Assembly (NCBI RefSeq): GCF_030272615.1
Contig: NC_081405.1
Location: forward strand, 25,498,272-25,562,271
Reading direction: 5' to 3'
Length of the DNA: 64,000 bases
DNA from: Cryptomeria japonica
Taxonomy: Eukaryota > Streptophyta > Pinopsida > Cupressales > Cupressaceae
In this document: positions 1 to 11,366 of the stretch, piece by piece
How the letters are laid out: every line of letters begins with the position of its first letter
How positions within the stretch are numbered: the stretch's first letter is position 1
Program-made: the position numbers and the translations under genes
The notes under the pieces: model-generated
Seen by the model: only the letters and a program-made list of their open reading frames with translations
Databases searched by the model: none
What the model was told of the DNA's origin: nothing

Positions 1-232
1 TACATATGACTAACAAACTTAACAAATAATTTAATATTCCTAACACCCATGTGAATAGTTGAGTGTCCTTCCCCTGTTGTCTTTGCCTCTAAGAGTGAAT
101 TTATTTAAAACATATACCCTTCATCACTATTCAAAAGAATTGTATTCGTATCATCATTCTCAAATTTCTCATTAATACTAGCTAATTGATTTAGTAGAGA
201 GTGAAACTTACTTATATGATCTACCATTTTTG
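1..232 (-). pseudogene. Copia gag fragment, interrupted by element A
   Basis: Read on the minus strand from about 227 down to 130, the translation contains MVDHISKFHSLLNQLASINE followed by an acidic stretch and ILLNS. This resembles the UBN2-type gag core of plant Copia elements (helix-rich, followed by a short Leu/Ser/Pro motif). It stops at a TAA soon after, and the rest to position 1 is not clearly coding. The scrap abuts the end of the element A LTR, so A appears to have inserted into an older Copia gag. The rest of that older element was not found. Confidence 0.5.
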
Positions 233-645
233 TGTTAGGGTTTCAAGCAGATCTGAAGCAAATATGAACTAACAATTATATGCAGATTTAAATACAAAAG
301 ATAAAGAAATAAAACAGGACACAGATAACACAGAGATTTAACGTGGTTCACCCAGAATGGGTTACGTCCACCATACACAGTCGTCCAATCTTTCTTATTA
401 TCCAGCAAAAACAGTACATCAACCTTACAATGCCTTAAGCATCCCAACCGCTTATAACATGAGTTTTTAGGGCAACAAACAAAGTCGACCTTTTTAGGGT
501 TTTATTACAATGTCGGTTTTCATCAACAAAAAACGGCAAAATTTTTTTTCTCGGGGGCTCCTGCCCCCAAACCCCCGCTTTTCTCGAGGGCTGCCAGGTC
601 GGGCCCCGGGCCAATACTTTGCTGATCAGTTGCCACATTTCAACA
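233..645 (-). repeat. 3' LTR of Copia element A
   Basis: On the minus strand the segment begins TGTTGAAATG next to a purine tract (AAGTGGGAGAT) and ends CCCTAACA, so it has the TG...CA ends of an LTR (413 bp). The tract with its flank (AATCTCCCACTTGGAGAC on the plus strand) occurs twice, at about 646-663 and 680-697. The matching 5' LTR was not found, so no target-site duplication can be confirmed; the adjacent 5 bp are TTTTG (plus strand). Confidence 0.75.
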
Positions 646-779
646 ATCTCCCACTTGGAGACTGATCAGGCTCCACATCAAACAATCTCCCACTTGGAGA
701 CATACTACACAACACCACTGTACATGCAACACCCACTGGATAAAACACTAGGACTCGACTGGTATAAATTCCACAATTA

Positions 780-1592
780 TCAATCAAGAAGACCAACAGA
801 AACTGATGAAGAAATCAGCTTCTCCTGTGGAACTGCCTTCGTGAACATATCGACAGGATTCTCACTTGTGTGAATCTTCTCAAGCCGTAACTGACCCTCC
901 TCCAAAACAGTCCGGATGAAGTGGTACCTGAGCTGAATGTGCTTTGTCCTTGAATGAAAAGCAGAGTTCTTCGCAAGATGAATGGCACTCTGGCTATTAG
1001 TATACAATGGGCTATCCTCTTGTGTCTGACCCAATTCCTCCAGAAAACATTGCAACCAAATCATCTCCTTGCTGGCTTCTGTAGCAGCAACATACTCAGC
1101 TTCAGTGGTTGAAAGTGCAACAACCTTTTGTAGCCTAGAAACCCAACTGACTACAGTTCCCCCTATAGTAAAAACATACCCTATAGTACTCCTCCATGAA
1201 TCAATATCACCCGCCAGATTAGAGTCAACAAATCCACTTAGAGCAGCATTAGATCCTTTGAAACATAATGCCTTCGTAGTAGTTCCTTTCAAATACCAAA
1301 GTATCCATTTCATAGCATTCCAATGTTCCATACTCGGATTACTCATAAACCTACTCACAACTCCCACTGCATGTGCAATATCTAGCTTTGTGCATACCAT
1401 TGCATACATCAGACTGCCAACACCTGATGAATACGGGATGTTAGACATTTTATTAACCTCTTCCTGTGCCTTTGGGCACATCTCCTTAGTCAATTTGAAA
1501 TGACTAGCCAAAGGTGTACTAACTGCTTTTGCATCCTGCATGTTAAATCTTTTCAATACCTTCTTTATATACTCACTTTGGGACAAATTCAA
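780..1592 (-). pseudogene. Element A RT C-terminus and RNase H (Copia)
   Basis: A 270-residue open stretch carries the end of Copia RT (SEYIKKVLKRFNMQ, then VGSLMYAMVCT) and a full RNase H region ([27 protein letters not shown], then the SRTKHI and FTKA motifs). Several family-typical residues are changed, for example DSNLAGD where DSDWAGD is usual. The open frame ends 135 bp before the PPT/LTR boundary. It is part of a dead polyprotein, not a separate gene. Confidence 0.85.
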
Positions 1593-2300
1593 GGTTCTAT
1601 TTTTCCTGTCTCATGTAATCCTCATACTGAGAATTTGCTTAGCTGCACCCAAATCCTTCATAGCAAATGACCTGGCTAATTTTTGTTTAAGATCATTTAT
1701 ATGTTGCATGTTAGACCCAACAACAAGCATGTCACAACATAAAGCAACAGGATAATATAACTGCCATTATCAAATCTCTTAAAATATACACGATGATCAG
1801 AATGACATCTATGATAACCGTGTTCAGCCATGAAACTATCAAATTTTAAATACCATTGTCGAGGTGCTTGCTTTAGGCCATACAGACTTTTCTTCAACCT
1901 GCACACCAAGTTCTCCTTACCTTTGACCTCATATCCCTGTGGTTACAACATGTAAATTTCCTCCTCCAAATCTCCATGGAGAAAAACTATTTTGACATCT
2001 AATTGTTCAAGATTTAAATCATCTACAGCCACAAGACTAAGTATAGTTCTAATTGAAGTCATTTTTACAACTAGAGAAAATATTTCATCATAATCTATAC
2101 CCTTTTTCTATGCAAAACCTTTTACCACAAGTCTGGCCTTAAATCTTTTCTGGCCTCCTTCCTCCTCCTTCAGTCGAGGCAAGGCTCTTTTTTTTGCAGG
2201 TAAAGGGACTGAGTCCCAAGTCTTATTTTTCATCAAGGAGTCCATCTCCTCTTTCATGCCTAGTGCCCACTGTTGTTTGGGATCCACCTACATTGCTTCT
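1593..2300 (-). pseudogene. Element A RT N-terminal half, frameshifted
   Basis: Fragments encode LKKSLYGLKQAPRQWYLKFD and neighbouring RT blocks. At about 1734 one base is missing relative to a normal YVDDM block: the DNA reads TATGTTGTGACATG where the family would have TATGTTGATGACATG. This breaks the catalytic site and shifts the frame. More stops lie between 1910 and 2290. Confidence 0.75.
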
Positions 2301-2456
2301 TCATATTCTTCTGGTTCACCAGAATCCGTTAATAAAATAGAATACAAAGAAGGAGAAAATCTTTCATGGGGTCTACTTGTCCTCGTAGAACGTCTAACAC
2401 TTGCAGGAGTTTGTGGGACAATCTGTTGTTGCTGAGCATTAGGTACCTGTGGCATT

Positions 2457-3332
2457 TCATTTTTCAGGAATCTCATCCAACACCACATATTCTTGTTTGT
2501 CCTGTTCATGCTTCTTTTCCTGCATCTGTTCTTTATACATAACCTTCTCATTTAATATAACATCTCTACTTCTAATTATTTTCTTATTTTGAAAATCCCA
2601 TAACCGATAGCCATATTCATCTATCACATATCCAATGAAGGTACATTTTTGAGATTTAGCATCAAACTTGGTTCTGTTTGCTTTATCAACATGGACAAAA
2701 GTTTCGCAACCAAAATTTTTTAGAAAAGAATAATTTACCTTTTTACCAATCCATGCCTCCTCTGGAATACCATCATCCAAAGGGGTTGAAGGTCCTCTAT
2801 TTATCAAATAGACAGCAGTATGTACAACATCTGCCCAAAAATGTAAGGGCATTCCAGCATGCAATCTCATGCTCCTCGCGCGTTCCATGATAGTCTTATT
2901 CATTCTCTCTGACACACCATTTTCCTATGGAGTTCCTGGAATTGTCTTCTGCTTTCTAATCCCATTTAAGGAGCAGTAATCTTCAAATGCTTTGCTGCAA
3001 TACTCACCTCCATTATCCGATCTGAGACACTTCAACTTTTTTCCTGTCTCATTCTCAACCAAAGCTTTCCATTTCTTAAAAGTTTCAAAAACATCTTATT
3101 TTTGTTTTAGGAAATATACCCATGTTTTTCTGGTTGAGTCATCAATAAAAATAACATAATAACAAGAGCCACCAAGAGATGGTACTTGAGCCGGTCCCCA
3201 TACATCTGAATGTACAAGCTCTAACTTCTCACTCTTCTTCTCTTTCCCAACCTTGAGAAACCTGACTCTTTTTTGTTTACCATTAACACAGTTTTCACAG
3301 AACTCTAAATAAATCTTCTTTAGTCCTGACAA
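2457..3332 (-). pseudogene. Element A integrase
   Basis: Two open stretches, 3332-3096 and 2915-2457, carry GAG-pre-integrase/integrase zinc-region residues (CENCVNGKQKRVRF), the start of the core (ELVHSDVWGPAQV, YFLKQK) and its C-terminal part (SERMNKTIMERARSM, FGCETFVHV, then the GYVIDEYGYRLWD motif). The central DDE part (2916-3095) is present but out of frame or interrupted by stops. Confidence 0.8.
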
Positions 3333-3338
3333 TAGATT

Positions 3339-3839
3339 TTAGGAGTGAAGGGTTTTCATCCCTTTCTCACTCATGTGCCCAAGCCTATGGTGCCACATTA
3401 TCGAATCTGTTCTTGCAACATTTATTGTTGTTGTCCCTGTAGTAACTTTATCTGTAGCAGCTAAGGTAGAGTAAGTGTTACCAGTACACAAATATAATGT
3501 GCCTACCTTCGCACCTTTAGCTACTACTAATGATCCTTTAGTGACCTTCCACATACTGTCTGAGAAGGTAACTATGCAACCTTCACTACCTAGTTGACCT
3601 GCAGAAATTAAATTTCTTCTTAAATTAGGAACATGTCTTACCTCTTGCAGAAACCAGTCATTACCATTCTGCAACTTGATCTTTATCTTTCCTTTTCCAA
3701 CAATTTGAAAGGGCTCATCATCACCCAAATATACCTGTCCAAATTCACCTTGAACATAATCTAGAAAATATTTTCTATAGGGTGTAGCATGAAATGAAGC
3801 CCCAAAATCTATTACCCAGGAATCATTAACATTATCCAA
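3339..3839 (-). pseudogene. Element A protease and GAG-pre-integrase
   Basis: A 166-residue open stretch starts with the Copia aspartic protease block SWVIDFGASFHATP. The catalytic DSGA motif of the family reads DFGA here. It continues to RRNLISAGQL and ends in the GAG-pre-integrase block IMWHHRLGHMSEKGMKTL. The altered catalytic motif supports a dead copy. Confidence 0.8.
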
Positions 3840-3949
3840 ACATAAGATTAAAGCATCTTGTAAAGTATTACTTGCAATATTAGCTTCCTTACTGTCATTT
3901 TCATTTCAGTCACCACATTTCAACATTTTTGTACCTTTATCCATCTTCG

Positions 3950-4276
3950 ATCCATATAATCTCTGCTTTGATGTTATCTTGTTACTTCTTTCTTCAGATC
4001 CAAAAATCTTGTTTAATGATTCTCAAATCTCTTTTACAAACTTTGTGAAATCTGTTTGGTGTAAGAACGCTTTTGCAAAGACAAGGCCAATAGTCCCCAA
4101 TTCATTTTTTATTTTTGATAGTACACTTAGCAAGTTCATTTGCATCAGTTGGAGATACTAAGCTAGTTCTAACAACATCCCAAATATATTTTTTATCAAG
4201 TGTAACTGCATCTATATTATCCACATACAAAGTCACGATCTTTAGATTTCTCAATAAAACTCAATTTATCCATGAA
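3950..4276 (-). pseudogene. Element A gag, internally deleted
   Basis: The likely gag start is MDKLSFIEKSKDRDFV at 4276. It is followed by a region resembling the DUF4219/UBN2 gag of plant Copia elements (DVVRTSLVSPTDANEL) and a decayed zinc-knuckle trace (MLKCGD). The fragment is far shorter than an intact gag and carries stops. Confidence 0.6.
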
Positions 4277-4506
4277 TACCTATTTAATTAAAAGAAAATC
4301 AAAGGTGCCAAACTCCACCAATAATGCATCTTGATTATAACACACATTGATATTATTCAGATACTATTATGTGGACAAAAACCAATGAATAATACTAACT
4401 TTATTCTTCTAGTAGAGGTTGTTAGAGATACAATTGAATTCCATGGACAAGTTGGAAGAAAGGTTCTATAATTTGTTAAGCCAATTACCTATTCATAAGG
4501 AACTAT

Positions 4507-4692
4507 GTGGACTATGGAAAGAAAAGTCTACAAGCAATATGCCTTATGTTTGCTTTGATTAGTAATCATGAAATGTCTCAACCAATCATAAACTATTTTC
4601 TAGTGGCTTCTCTCATAGACAAGGAGATCTTATGCATGCATGGAGACCTATCACAAATAAGAGACATGCCCTATATTGCTAAGCATTTTTAA
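4507..4692 (+). pseudogene. LINE endonuclease (APE-like) C-terminal fragment
   Basis: The 61-residue stretch contains SQPIINYFLVASLIDKEIL and GDLSQIRDMPYI. These match in order the closing blocks of LINE apurinic-type endonucleases (a stretch resembling STIDYFLV, then GDxSxxSDHxPI). The catalytic SDH reads IRD here, so this copy would be inactive. Earlier endonuclease blocks between 4437 and 4506 are barely readable. Confidence 0.55.
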
Positions 4693-4979
4693 TCCCTTCC
4701 AAATAATATAGCATAGAAATATTTGCAAGGAATACCCTTACACCAAATACAATGAAAATATTATGCTCTCACGTCCTTAGCAGATGAAATCATATAACTC
4801 AAAGTTCTTGGGCTCACACACTTTACATGCACTCACTTTTTTTAGTTCTTTTTTTTATCTTTTATTTTGATCAAAAGCGATCAAACACATATGGAAAAGA
4901 AAATATTAATTCTAGACTATACTCTCAGAAGCCTTTTCTTAAATTTTGGATAACCTTTATGGTGGTACTAGTGTCTTAA

Positions 4980-6430
4980 TGATTGTGGTATTTTCTTTCA
5001 CTTGGGAGGTCAATCCAAGAGGCTTTTGGAAAGAATTGCAACAAAAAGACACAAATAAAGAGAAAAATGTCATATATCTTGAATGGATAATGTATGCAAA
5101 ACATCTATATGAGAGACTGTAAGATAAAGACAACTCTCTGATATTTAATTCAAGAGCTAAACTCTTCTTTTCAAAAAACATTAAAGAATGAACAAAGAAG
5201 CCTGTGATAGGTAAATCTTGAGAAAAAGATGGTCTACAGGAAGAATACTTAAAATAGGGCTTGGAGGTCCTCATGCATCACATTAAAAGAATATTCAATG
5301 GGTTCAATCAAAATAGGACAAATTGGATGACTAATGTTGTCGCCCCCTTGCTCAAAAGTGGTGACGTCAACAACCCTTCAAATTACTGCACTATACTGAT
5401 CAATCCTCTTTTTGGCAAACTTTTTGGGAGCATGATAAAAAGATGGATTAGTGTTTGGGCTGAAAAATATGGAAAGAGAGTGAAAGGGGAAGCAGGCTTT
5501 AGGCCAAAGCATTCTACCATTGACCATGTCATTGCACTTAAACAATTGATTGAGAAGGTTTGAGATAAACAGGGAGGGGAGGTCTTTTGTTGCTTTGTTG
5601 ACCTTAATAAAGATTTTGATACGGTACCTAGAAGAAAATTATGGAGTAGAATGGAAGATTTAGAAATTTCAAAACAATAAAGGGTTGTTGTCCATGGGTT
5701 GTATGACTAAGTCTAGACCAAAATTTGAACCAAACGGGGATTTTTAGAATGTTTTGGAAGTGACATTTGGGTCAAGCAGGGATGCCCATTATCCCATGCT
5801 TTATTTGGGTTATATATTGACAAATTAGAGGAATGGAGAGCCAAGGTTGGGGGTGGGGGGGTTTACTTGACCAATTATGTTATAAAATTGCTTGTTTATG
5901 TTGATGATCTTATTTTAATGACAAAAACAACACAAGATTTGAGGGAACACTTAAAAGCTCTAGAGCTATTTTGTCAAGAGGTAGGGATGTAGGCGAACAC
6001 TAGCAAAGCCAAGGTCATGATCTTTACCTTGAAGTGAAAGAAGGCTCATAGGGAATCTATTTTTGAAGGTAGCCCCTTACAAGTGGTTAATGAATATAAG
6101 TACCTTGGCCTTGATTTCCACAAAAAACTTAGTTGGGAAACATGTAGAGCAAAATGGATACAAGGGGGATGGAAATATTTATACTCATTGCAAAATAGAT
6201 GCAAAAGAGCTAAGATATGGGAGTAGAAGACTAAGAAAACTCTTTTTGGGCTTCTAGTGGTTCCCATGGTACGATATGGATGTGAAGTATGGGGTAGTAA
6301 CACTTCAACAAGTAAGTGGATGCAGATAGAGAGATGACAAAAATATTTAATCACGAATAGCCTCAAGATTAAATCAACTATTCCATATGAGATTGTCTTG
6401 GCGGAAGTCGGGGCTCTCCCCATTGAGGCA
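4980..6430 (+). pseudogene. LINE reverse transcriptase, frameshifted
   Basis: The longest open piece (5261-5563) holds VAPLLKSGDVNNPSNYCTI, FGKLFGSMIKRWI and EAGFRPKHSTIDHVIALKQL, the usual opening blocks of LINE RT. In other frames come FCCFVDLNKDFDTVPRRKLW, VKQGCPLSHALFGLYIDKLE, and the catalytic block LLVYVDDLILM with YVDD at 5897-5908. Later pieces read YKYLGLDFHKKLSWE and RYGCEVWG. Stops and frameshifts make it non-functional. Confidence 0.85.
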
Positions 6431-7165
6431 TCGACTATGTTCCATTTGTTAAGTTATCTAAGAAGATTAGAGAACATGGAGACTTGTCACTTGCCAAAAA
6501 TGGCAGCTGAAGAGAAATTAGATAGAAGAAGATCATGTGGATGAAACAAAACATCAAATGGATGAATAAGTGGGGTATTAGCATAAGTGAATACCCAAAT
6601 AACAATAAGAAAATATTAAAGTATGTACAAGGAAAATTCAAAGAAGGCATGTGGAAAGAGCCACGTGGGAGGAAAAAGGAATACTATATCAAACATTTGA
6701 ATCATACATATGGCCATACACAAAAAACCTACATAGGAATGGAAATAAAAAATGTTAATTGCTCAAATAAGAACTAGTTTGTACCAACTTAGATGTGAAA
6801 CTGGAAGATGGATGCTACCTAAAGGGGAGTGGGCAGACAAAAGGTGTAGTTAGTGCACTCAAGAAGTGGTGGAGATAGAATGACATTACATCATGGAATG
6901 TTTAGCTTGCAAGGACATCCAGATCAATTATATTGAGACACTAAAAGTGAACAACTTAATTAATTTGTTTAAAGAAGAAAATATATAAGAGTTGCATATT
7001 TCTTGGTCAAGATACACAATAGAAGATCCAAGATGTAGAAGGAAAAGGAGATTTAGGTGTGCTGTTTTGGGTTGTGCATGCTTTTATTTTGCTGGCTACT
7101 CTTGGGTCCCATAAGCTTCTTGGCCTCGTGGATGTGATAAAAAACATTCATTCATTTCATTAAAA

Positions 7166-9174
7166 TCGTAATAGTTGCTTAAGGTTAAAATGAGCACTAA
7201 CAAACTAGTGCAGGGTACCTAACACTCCAAGCATGAAATTTTTGTTTTCTTTCAAGTTTTGTGTGTCGTCTTTGTGATTTAATAATGGAAAAACCATTTT
7301 GGACTCAGTAGAGCCATGGTTGAGTTGTCCAAGTTTTGGTTTGAGTCATTTGTGTTCAGGATGCTATCAGTCTGAGAAGTGAGATGCTTAGGTAGTTCAC
7401 AGGAGAAGTACTCCAGATGAATGTATTCATGTAATAGGGTCAATTGTGTTGTTTTTAGGTCTTCTAGGGTGTTTGAGGACCTTTAGGAGTCTTGAAAAGC
7501 ATGAGAATGTAAAGTTGCATCTTAGGAGTAAAAAGATGTAAAAGTTGCTGAGCAACATTTCATAATTTTTTGCAACAAAAGTTACATTTTTGGTTGAAGG
7601 CATTGAAAAGTTGGTTGAACCAACTGAACCAAGAGGATAAAAGCCAAAATTCACTTCATTGCATGGGTTGAAGGATTGGAAATGCAAGAACAAGTTTTTG
7701 GATTTTGAAACAAACTTGCCTTTCATTGTTTTGACAGTTTTCTCTTGTTATCATTGCTTGGTACGGTCCAGTACGAACCAAAAATGGCTCTAACCTAAGC
7801 ATTCTTTGATGGCACCTGTTGAAATCAATAGGAATGATAGGTTAGGGTTTGTATACAGTTTTAGGATAGGATTTGTGGTTTTGTAGGTCCTTGAGGAGGA
7901 GATACAATGAAGCCCTCGGCTCACTGCTGGGAGTAGGTGAGTTAGGATAGCAAAAAAATGTGTTTTAAGAGCACATGGGGATTGGTGCAAGACCAAGTGT
8001 CATATGGATGAAAATCCATTTGAGTTCCCTTGAAGAATCCTAAGTTTTTGGGAGCAGGTGTTATGATTGGTGAAGATTTCAGACCCATCTTTCTAGGTCA
8101 CCTGGTGAGGCCTAAACCCTCAAAAATAGTGTAGTGTTGGAAAACCTGCTTGTACGGATAACCCAGATGCAAATTTTCAGTATTGTTTGTAACTTTCAAA
8201 AGGGTACTCGAATCCATAATTTATTTATAGCCTTGTTTGAAAATTTTGAAAACTAAGACCCTAAAACCGCCAAGGGAGGGCTAATTCAATTAGGCCTATT
8301 TGAGCCCGGTAGAGACCTAGAAAGGTTAGAAAGCCAAAGTGATGGGTTTGGTGATCTTAAAAGCCTCAAACTACTTTAAAGACACTTGGTAGATGCATCT
8401 TGAGTACATTGGGAGTGGTTGGGTGTTGTGATCCTTGCAGGAGTGGTTGGAGCTTTGGAGAGGTGTGTGTGTGATTGAGGTGACAACCTCAAGAGGTGGA
8501 GTTGATTGTCCAAAACCAGTGGCTATACCTAGGAGGAAAGCCACAGAGGTTCAGACCTTGGAGGTCTCATTAGCATAACCCCTACTAGTTCTCATTGAAA
8601 GGGCTTGTGTAGTTGAAGGGTTGAGTAAGACAAGTCACTCAAGAAGGTGTATTTGATCAAGCTCCAAGACTCTCTGCACCACAAACTTTCCAATAGTTTC
8701 ATCAAATTTGTAACAATTGATTAAGATAAAAATCAAGGGTTTTTCATTAAAAAATTCATTGGCAAAGTCAATCAAATTGTAGATGAGTTTGTTGATTTTC
8801 TAGTCAAAAGTAGTAGAATTCTTTAACTAAATCATGACATTTTTAATCTAAAAATTATAGGTGCTAGAAAATAAGCAAAATTGTTGCCTTTTCTTTTTTA
8901 CTTAAATAGGAGAAAAATGATTTTTTTACAATCATGTGATTAGAGCAAACACAATAGCTCCAAGTTTTAGGATTTACAAAAGTTATATGTGGAATTTCAA
9001 CATGCTTTCAATCTTACAAAAATTATGATTTTCATGAGTTTGAAGACATTTTTTTAATTACTGACTAAGGCACTAGATATCATTGTAGGTATTTGTATTT
9101 ATAAAATCTACATTCAAATTTTACTTTAGTATCCAAAATAAACTAGAGGGATTTTCAACTATATTTCTAAGAGC
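7166..9174. other. Intergenic, no gene recognised
   Basis: About 2 kb with scattered stops in all frames. No domain, tRNA or clear repeat boundary was recognised. The text around 8340-8640 (GT-rich, short direct phrases) looks like old LTR-type sequence, but no ends could be placed. Confidence 0.5.
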
Positions 9175-9179
9175 AAATG

Positions 9180-9616
9180 TGTTGGTGTAAATTATGTCTC
9201 ATATTACACTTTACTTAAGTTGACTTAGTGTAATGGATCTCATAGTAGTTTGGATATGAGACACTTAGGGAAGTGTGCACATAGGGATGATGTATGTAGG
9301 GAAAATTCCACCTTTTGTAGTCTTACCTTGTTACATTCCACCTTTGGTGGGTGATCCACCTCTTGTGGAATATTTTATTATTTATCCTACCTACCTTACC
9401 TACCCTTGTTTCTCATTGAGCCACATGTCATGATTGTGTGCTCATATATCCATATGGCCTTGCCTTTATAAGAAGACTCATCTACATTGTATGCAATTTT
9501 GAATGATCCAGTTGATTAGCATTTTGCATCTTGATTAGAATACAATTTATTCTTATCAAATCTATTGTCTCTCTTTTGTGCCTCTAAATCTTTGATATTT
9601 TCAACAAATTCTTACA
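9180..9616 (+). repeat. 5' LTR of element B
   Basis: 437 bp with TG...CA ends. It contains a TATA-like CTTTATAAGA at about 9463 and ends TTTTCAACAAATTCTTACA. It is 15 bp shorter than the 3' copy because of small indels, the largest in a GTGCTATTCATTGTGCC stretch present only in the 3' LTR. Confidence 0.93.
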
Positions 9617-9630
9617 TGGTATTAGATTCG
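9617..9630 (+). promoter_or_regulatory. Primer-binding site of element B (decayed initiator tRNA-Met type)
   Basis: TGGTATTAGATTCG directly follows the LTR end. Copia elements commonly use TGGTATCAGAGC, complementary to the 3' end of initiator tRNA-Met; the copy here differs by a few bases. Confidence 0.75.
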
Positions 9631-11366
9631 TTGGGGCTTCATTGAGTAGTCTTTTTGGAGAGCTTTTGGAGCATTCAATTCTTGGATCTAGGGAGCTGCA
9701 CATTTTGGGGGCGTCCTATGGTGATTTCACCCCTCACTGTTGCATTCGGGAAGCCATTTCCATGAATTTTGAGTATAAATTCACCTATATTTGGTGAAAA
9801 TTGCATTTTAAGGCTTTGGAGAATTTTTTTTACCCTATTTGGGTAGTACAGTACGATTTCGTAAATATTTTATTGTGAATTTATTTTGTAATTCGCAGTT
9901 CTTATATTGTTAATACTATAAAAAGCATTTATATTATTAAAAAAAAAAAATTATGGGGAGGTTGACCCCCAACACTATATTGTCATTATAATATTTTGCA
10001 GGGATTTTTCGGTGGCTTATCGTACCGCCACTGTCGGCCACATATTCTTCCCTACGGTCTCTGCTCTTTTCGACGCTTGTTCGTGTAGGCTTCCTTTCCT
10101 AGCCGGGACCTACAACATACCCCGCTTTCCTCTGCTCCTCCTGGCAGGCTCTAGACGACCCTCTCCACTACCTGACAAGCTCTTCTGTGTTGCCCCTCCA
10201 ATCTGCCACTACTGCTCCGGACACCGTTATCCCCTACAACCACCGCCCCTGGCTTTTATTCCTCCTTCCCAGACACCTCAGCGCCACCCGATAGTCCGAC
10301 CTTGGTCCCACACCTCCACGTGACAACAGGATATTTGCTACCTAGAAGGACACGTGTTTCTCTACCATTGAGTCATACTACCACGAGGATCGTCTAGTCA
10401 ACATACAAATTGGCCCAGTCACCGGCCACCCAACATTCCATGTGGCAGGCACGTCTGTGACATGTCGTTGCACATTCATCAATACAACCAGCCACGTCAT
10501 CTGCTGACTCACATGCCATGTAACTATCGGTACCACCACATCATTCAACATGTTAGTTATGTGTGACACGTGGCATACTATCATTGGGCCATGTCATCGT
10601 CTGTACTGTACGGATAGTCTATGCAGGCATGGAGGTGAAGTTTTTGCGATGGCTAGACAGTTGTCAAATTTAACCTAGTGAAATGTTGATGTCAACCTAT
10701 GTCAACATATTTGAGAAAATTTTGCACCCCCTCTCTAATGGGCTTTTCAGTTTTGCAGTCCAACTTTGGAGGCCCATAACTTGCTCATTTTAGCTCCTTT
10801 TTTCATGCAATTTTTTTTATTTGGGCTAATTTTTCATGCTCTTCGTAGTGGTCGTAGATTTTTCTGATTTTTATGGACAAATTTTTCACAATTTTTAGTT
10901 TTTCATGATTGTACTTGTCCAATCCTCAATTTTGCAACTTCAGAGGCTTCGTTCCAGCTCATACGACCTCCTTTTCAAGTGTCTTTTTTTTTAAAGTGCA
11001 TGATTTTTTGTCTACTTTCATGTGGTGTTATCATATTTTTACCATTGTGAGTACAAATTGTACTTTCAGTATTTGGTCATTTTTTGTCTAATTGGTACTT
11101 TTATTTTGCTTGGATCTTAGTTTAGATCTCTTGTAGTATTTGTTGAAGTCTCTTATAGCCTATTTAAGGTAGTTGTAAATTTGAAATCAAAAGTCCACCT
11201 TGCCTTGTTTTGCAAGTGGCCCATTGTACATGCACTAATATAAAGTGTCAAATCATCATTTTTTAATTTTTTTTGTTTGGGGGGTGGTTCTTTGATTGAG
11301 TGAATTTTGAGGGGCGTCTTGTGTGATTGTGCCTCTCTTTTCTTAGTTCTCTTTCATTTTGTTGCT
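9631..11366 (+). other. Long 5' leader of element B with a GC-rich segment
   Basis: About 1.7 kb between the PBS and the gag start. Positions 9990-10620 are clearly more GC-rich than the surrounding AT-rich sequence and contain several CACGTG/CACGTC-type words and repeated GCCACGTC/CATGTGGC phrases. A 103-codon open frame at 10012-10323 has no recognisable domain and is probably chance. The segment could be leader structure or captured sequence; this cannot be decided here. Confidence 0.55.

Larger units (their letters stand above)
233..4290 (-). mobile_element. Element A: decayed Tnt1/Tork-like Copia retrotransposon, 5' LTR missing
   Basis: Order on the minus strand is gag (4276-3965), protease, GAG-pre-integrase, integrase, RT, RNase H and 3' LTR, which is Copia order (integrase before RT). 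All domains are present as fragments, and stops and frameshifts break the polyprotein. The leader upstream of gag and the 5' LTR are not recognisable; a LINE fragment starts at about 4437. Decay suggests an old insertion. Confidence 0.85.
4437..7165 (+). mobile_element. Decayed non-LTR retrotransposon (LINE) with CATT-type tail
   Basis: Plus-strand fragments give the C-terminal endonuclease region (4507-4692), an RT spread over three frames (about 4980-6430) and downstream sequence with a C-terminal cysteine/histidine trace (about 6840-6910). The element ends in a short CATTCATTCATTTCATT tail at 7147-7163. The 5' end is missing or unreadable. Order endonuclease-RT-tail fits a LINE. Clade is not certain. 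Confidence 0.8.

Noticed and set aside
3905-3925. CACATTTCAACA resembling the start of the element A 5' LTR
   Set aside because: Lies within the gag/protease coding order and the similarity does not extend.
7790-7996. 68-codon minus-strand frame
   Set aside because: No motif and no support from neighbouring sequence.
10012-10323. 103-codon open frame in the leader of element B
   Set aside because: No domain, sits in a GC-rich leader where stops are rarer, and ends without any link to gag.
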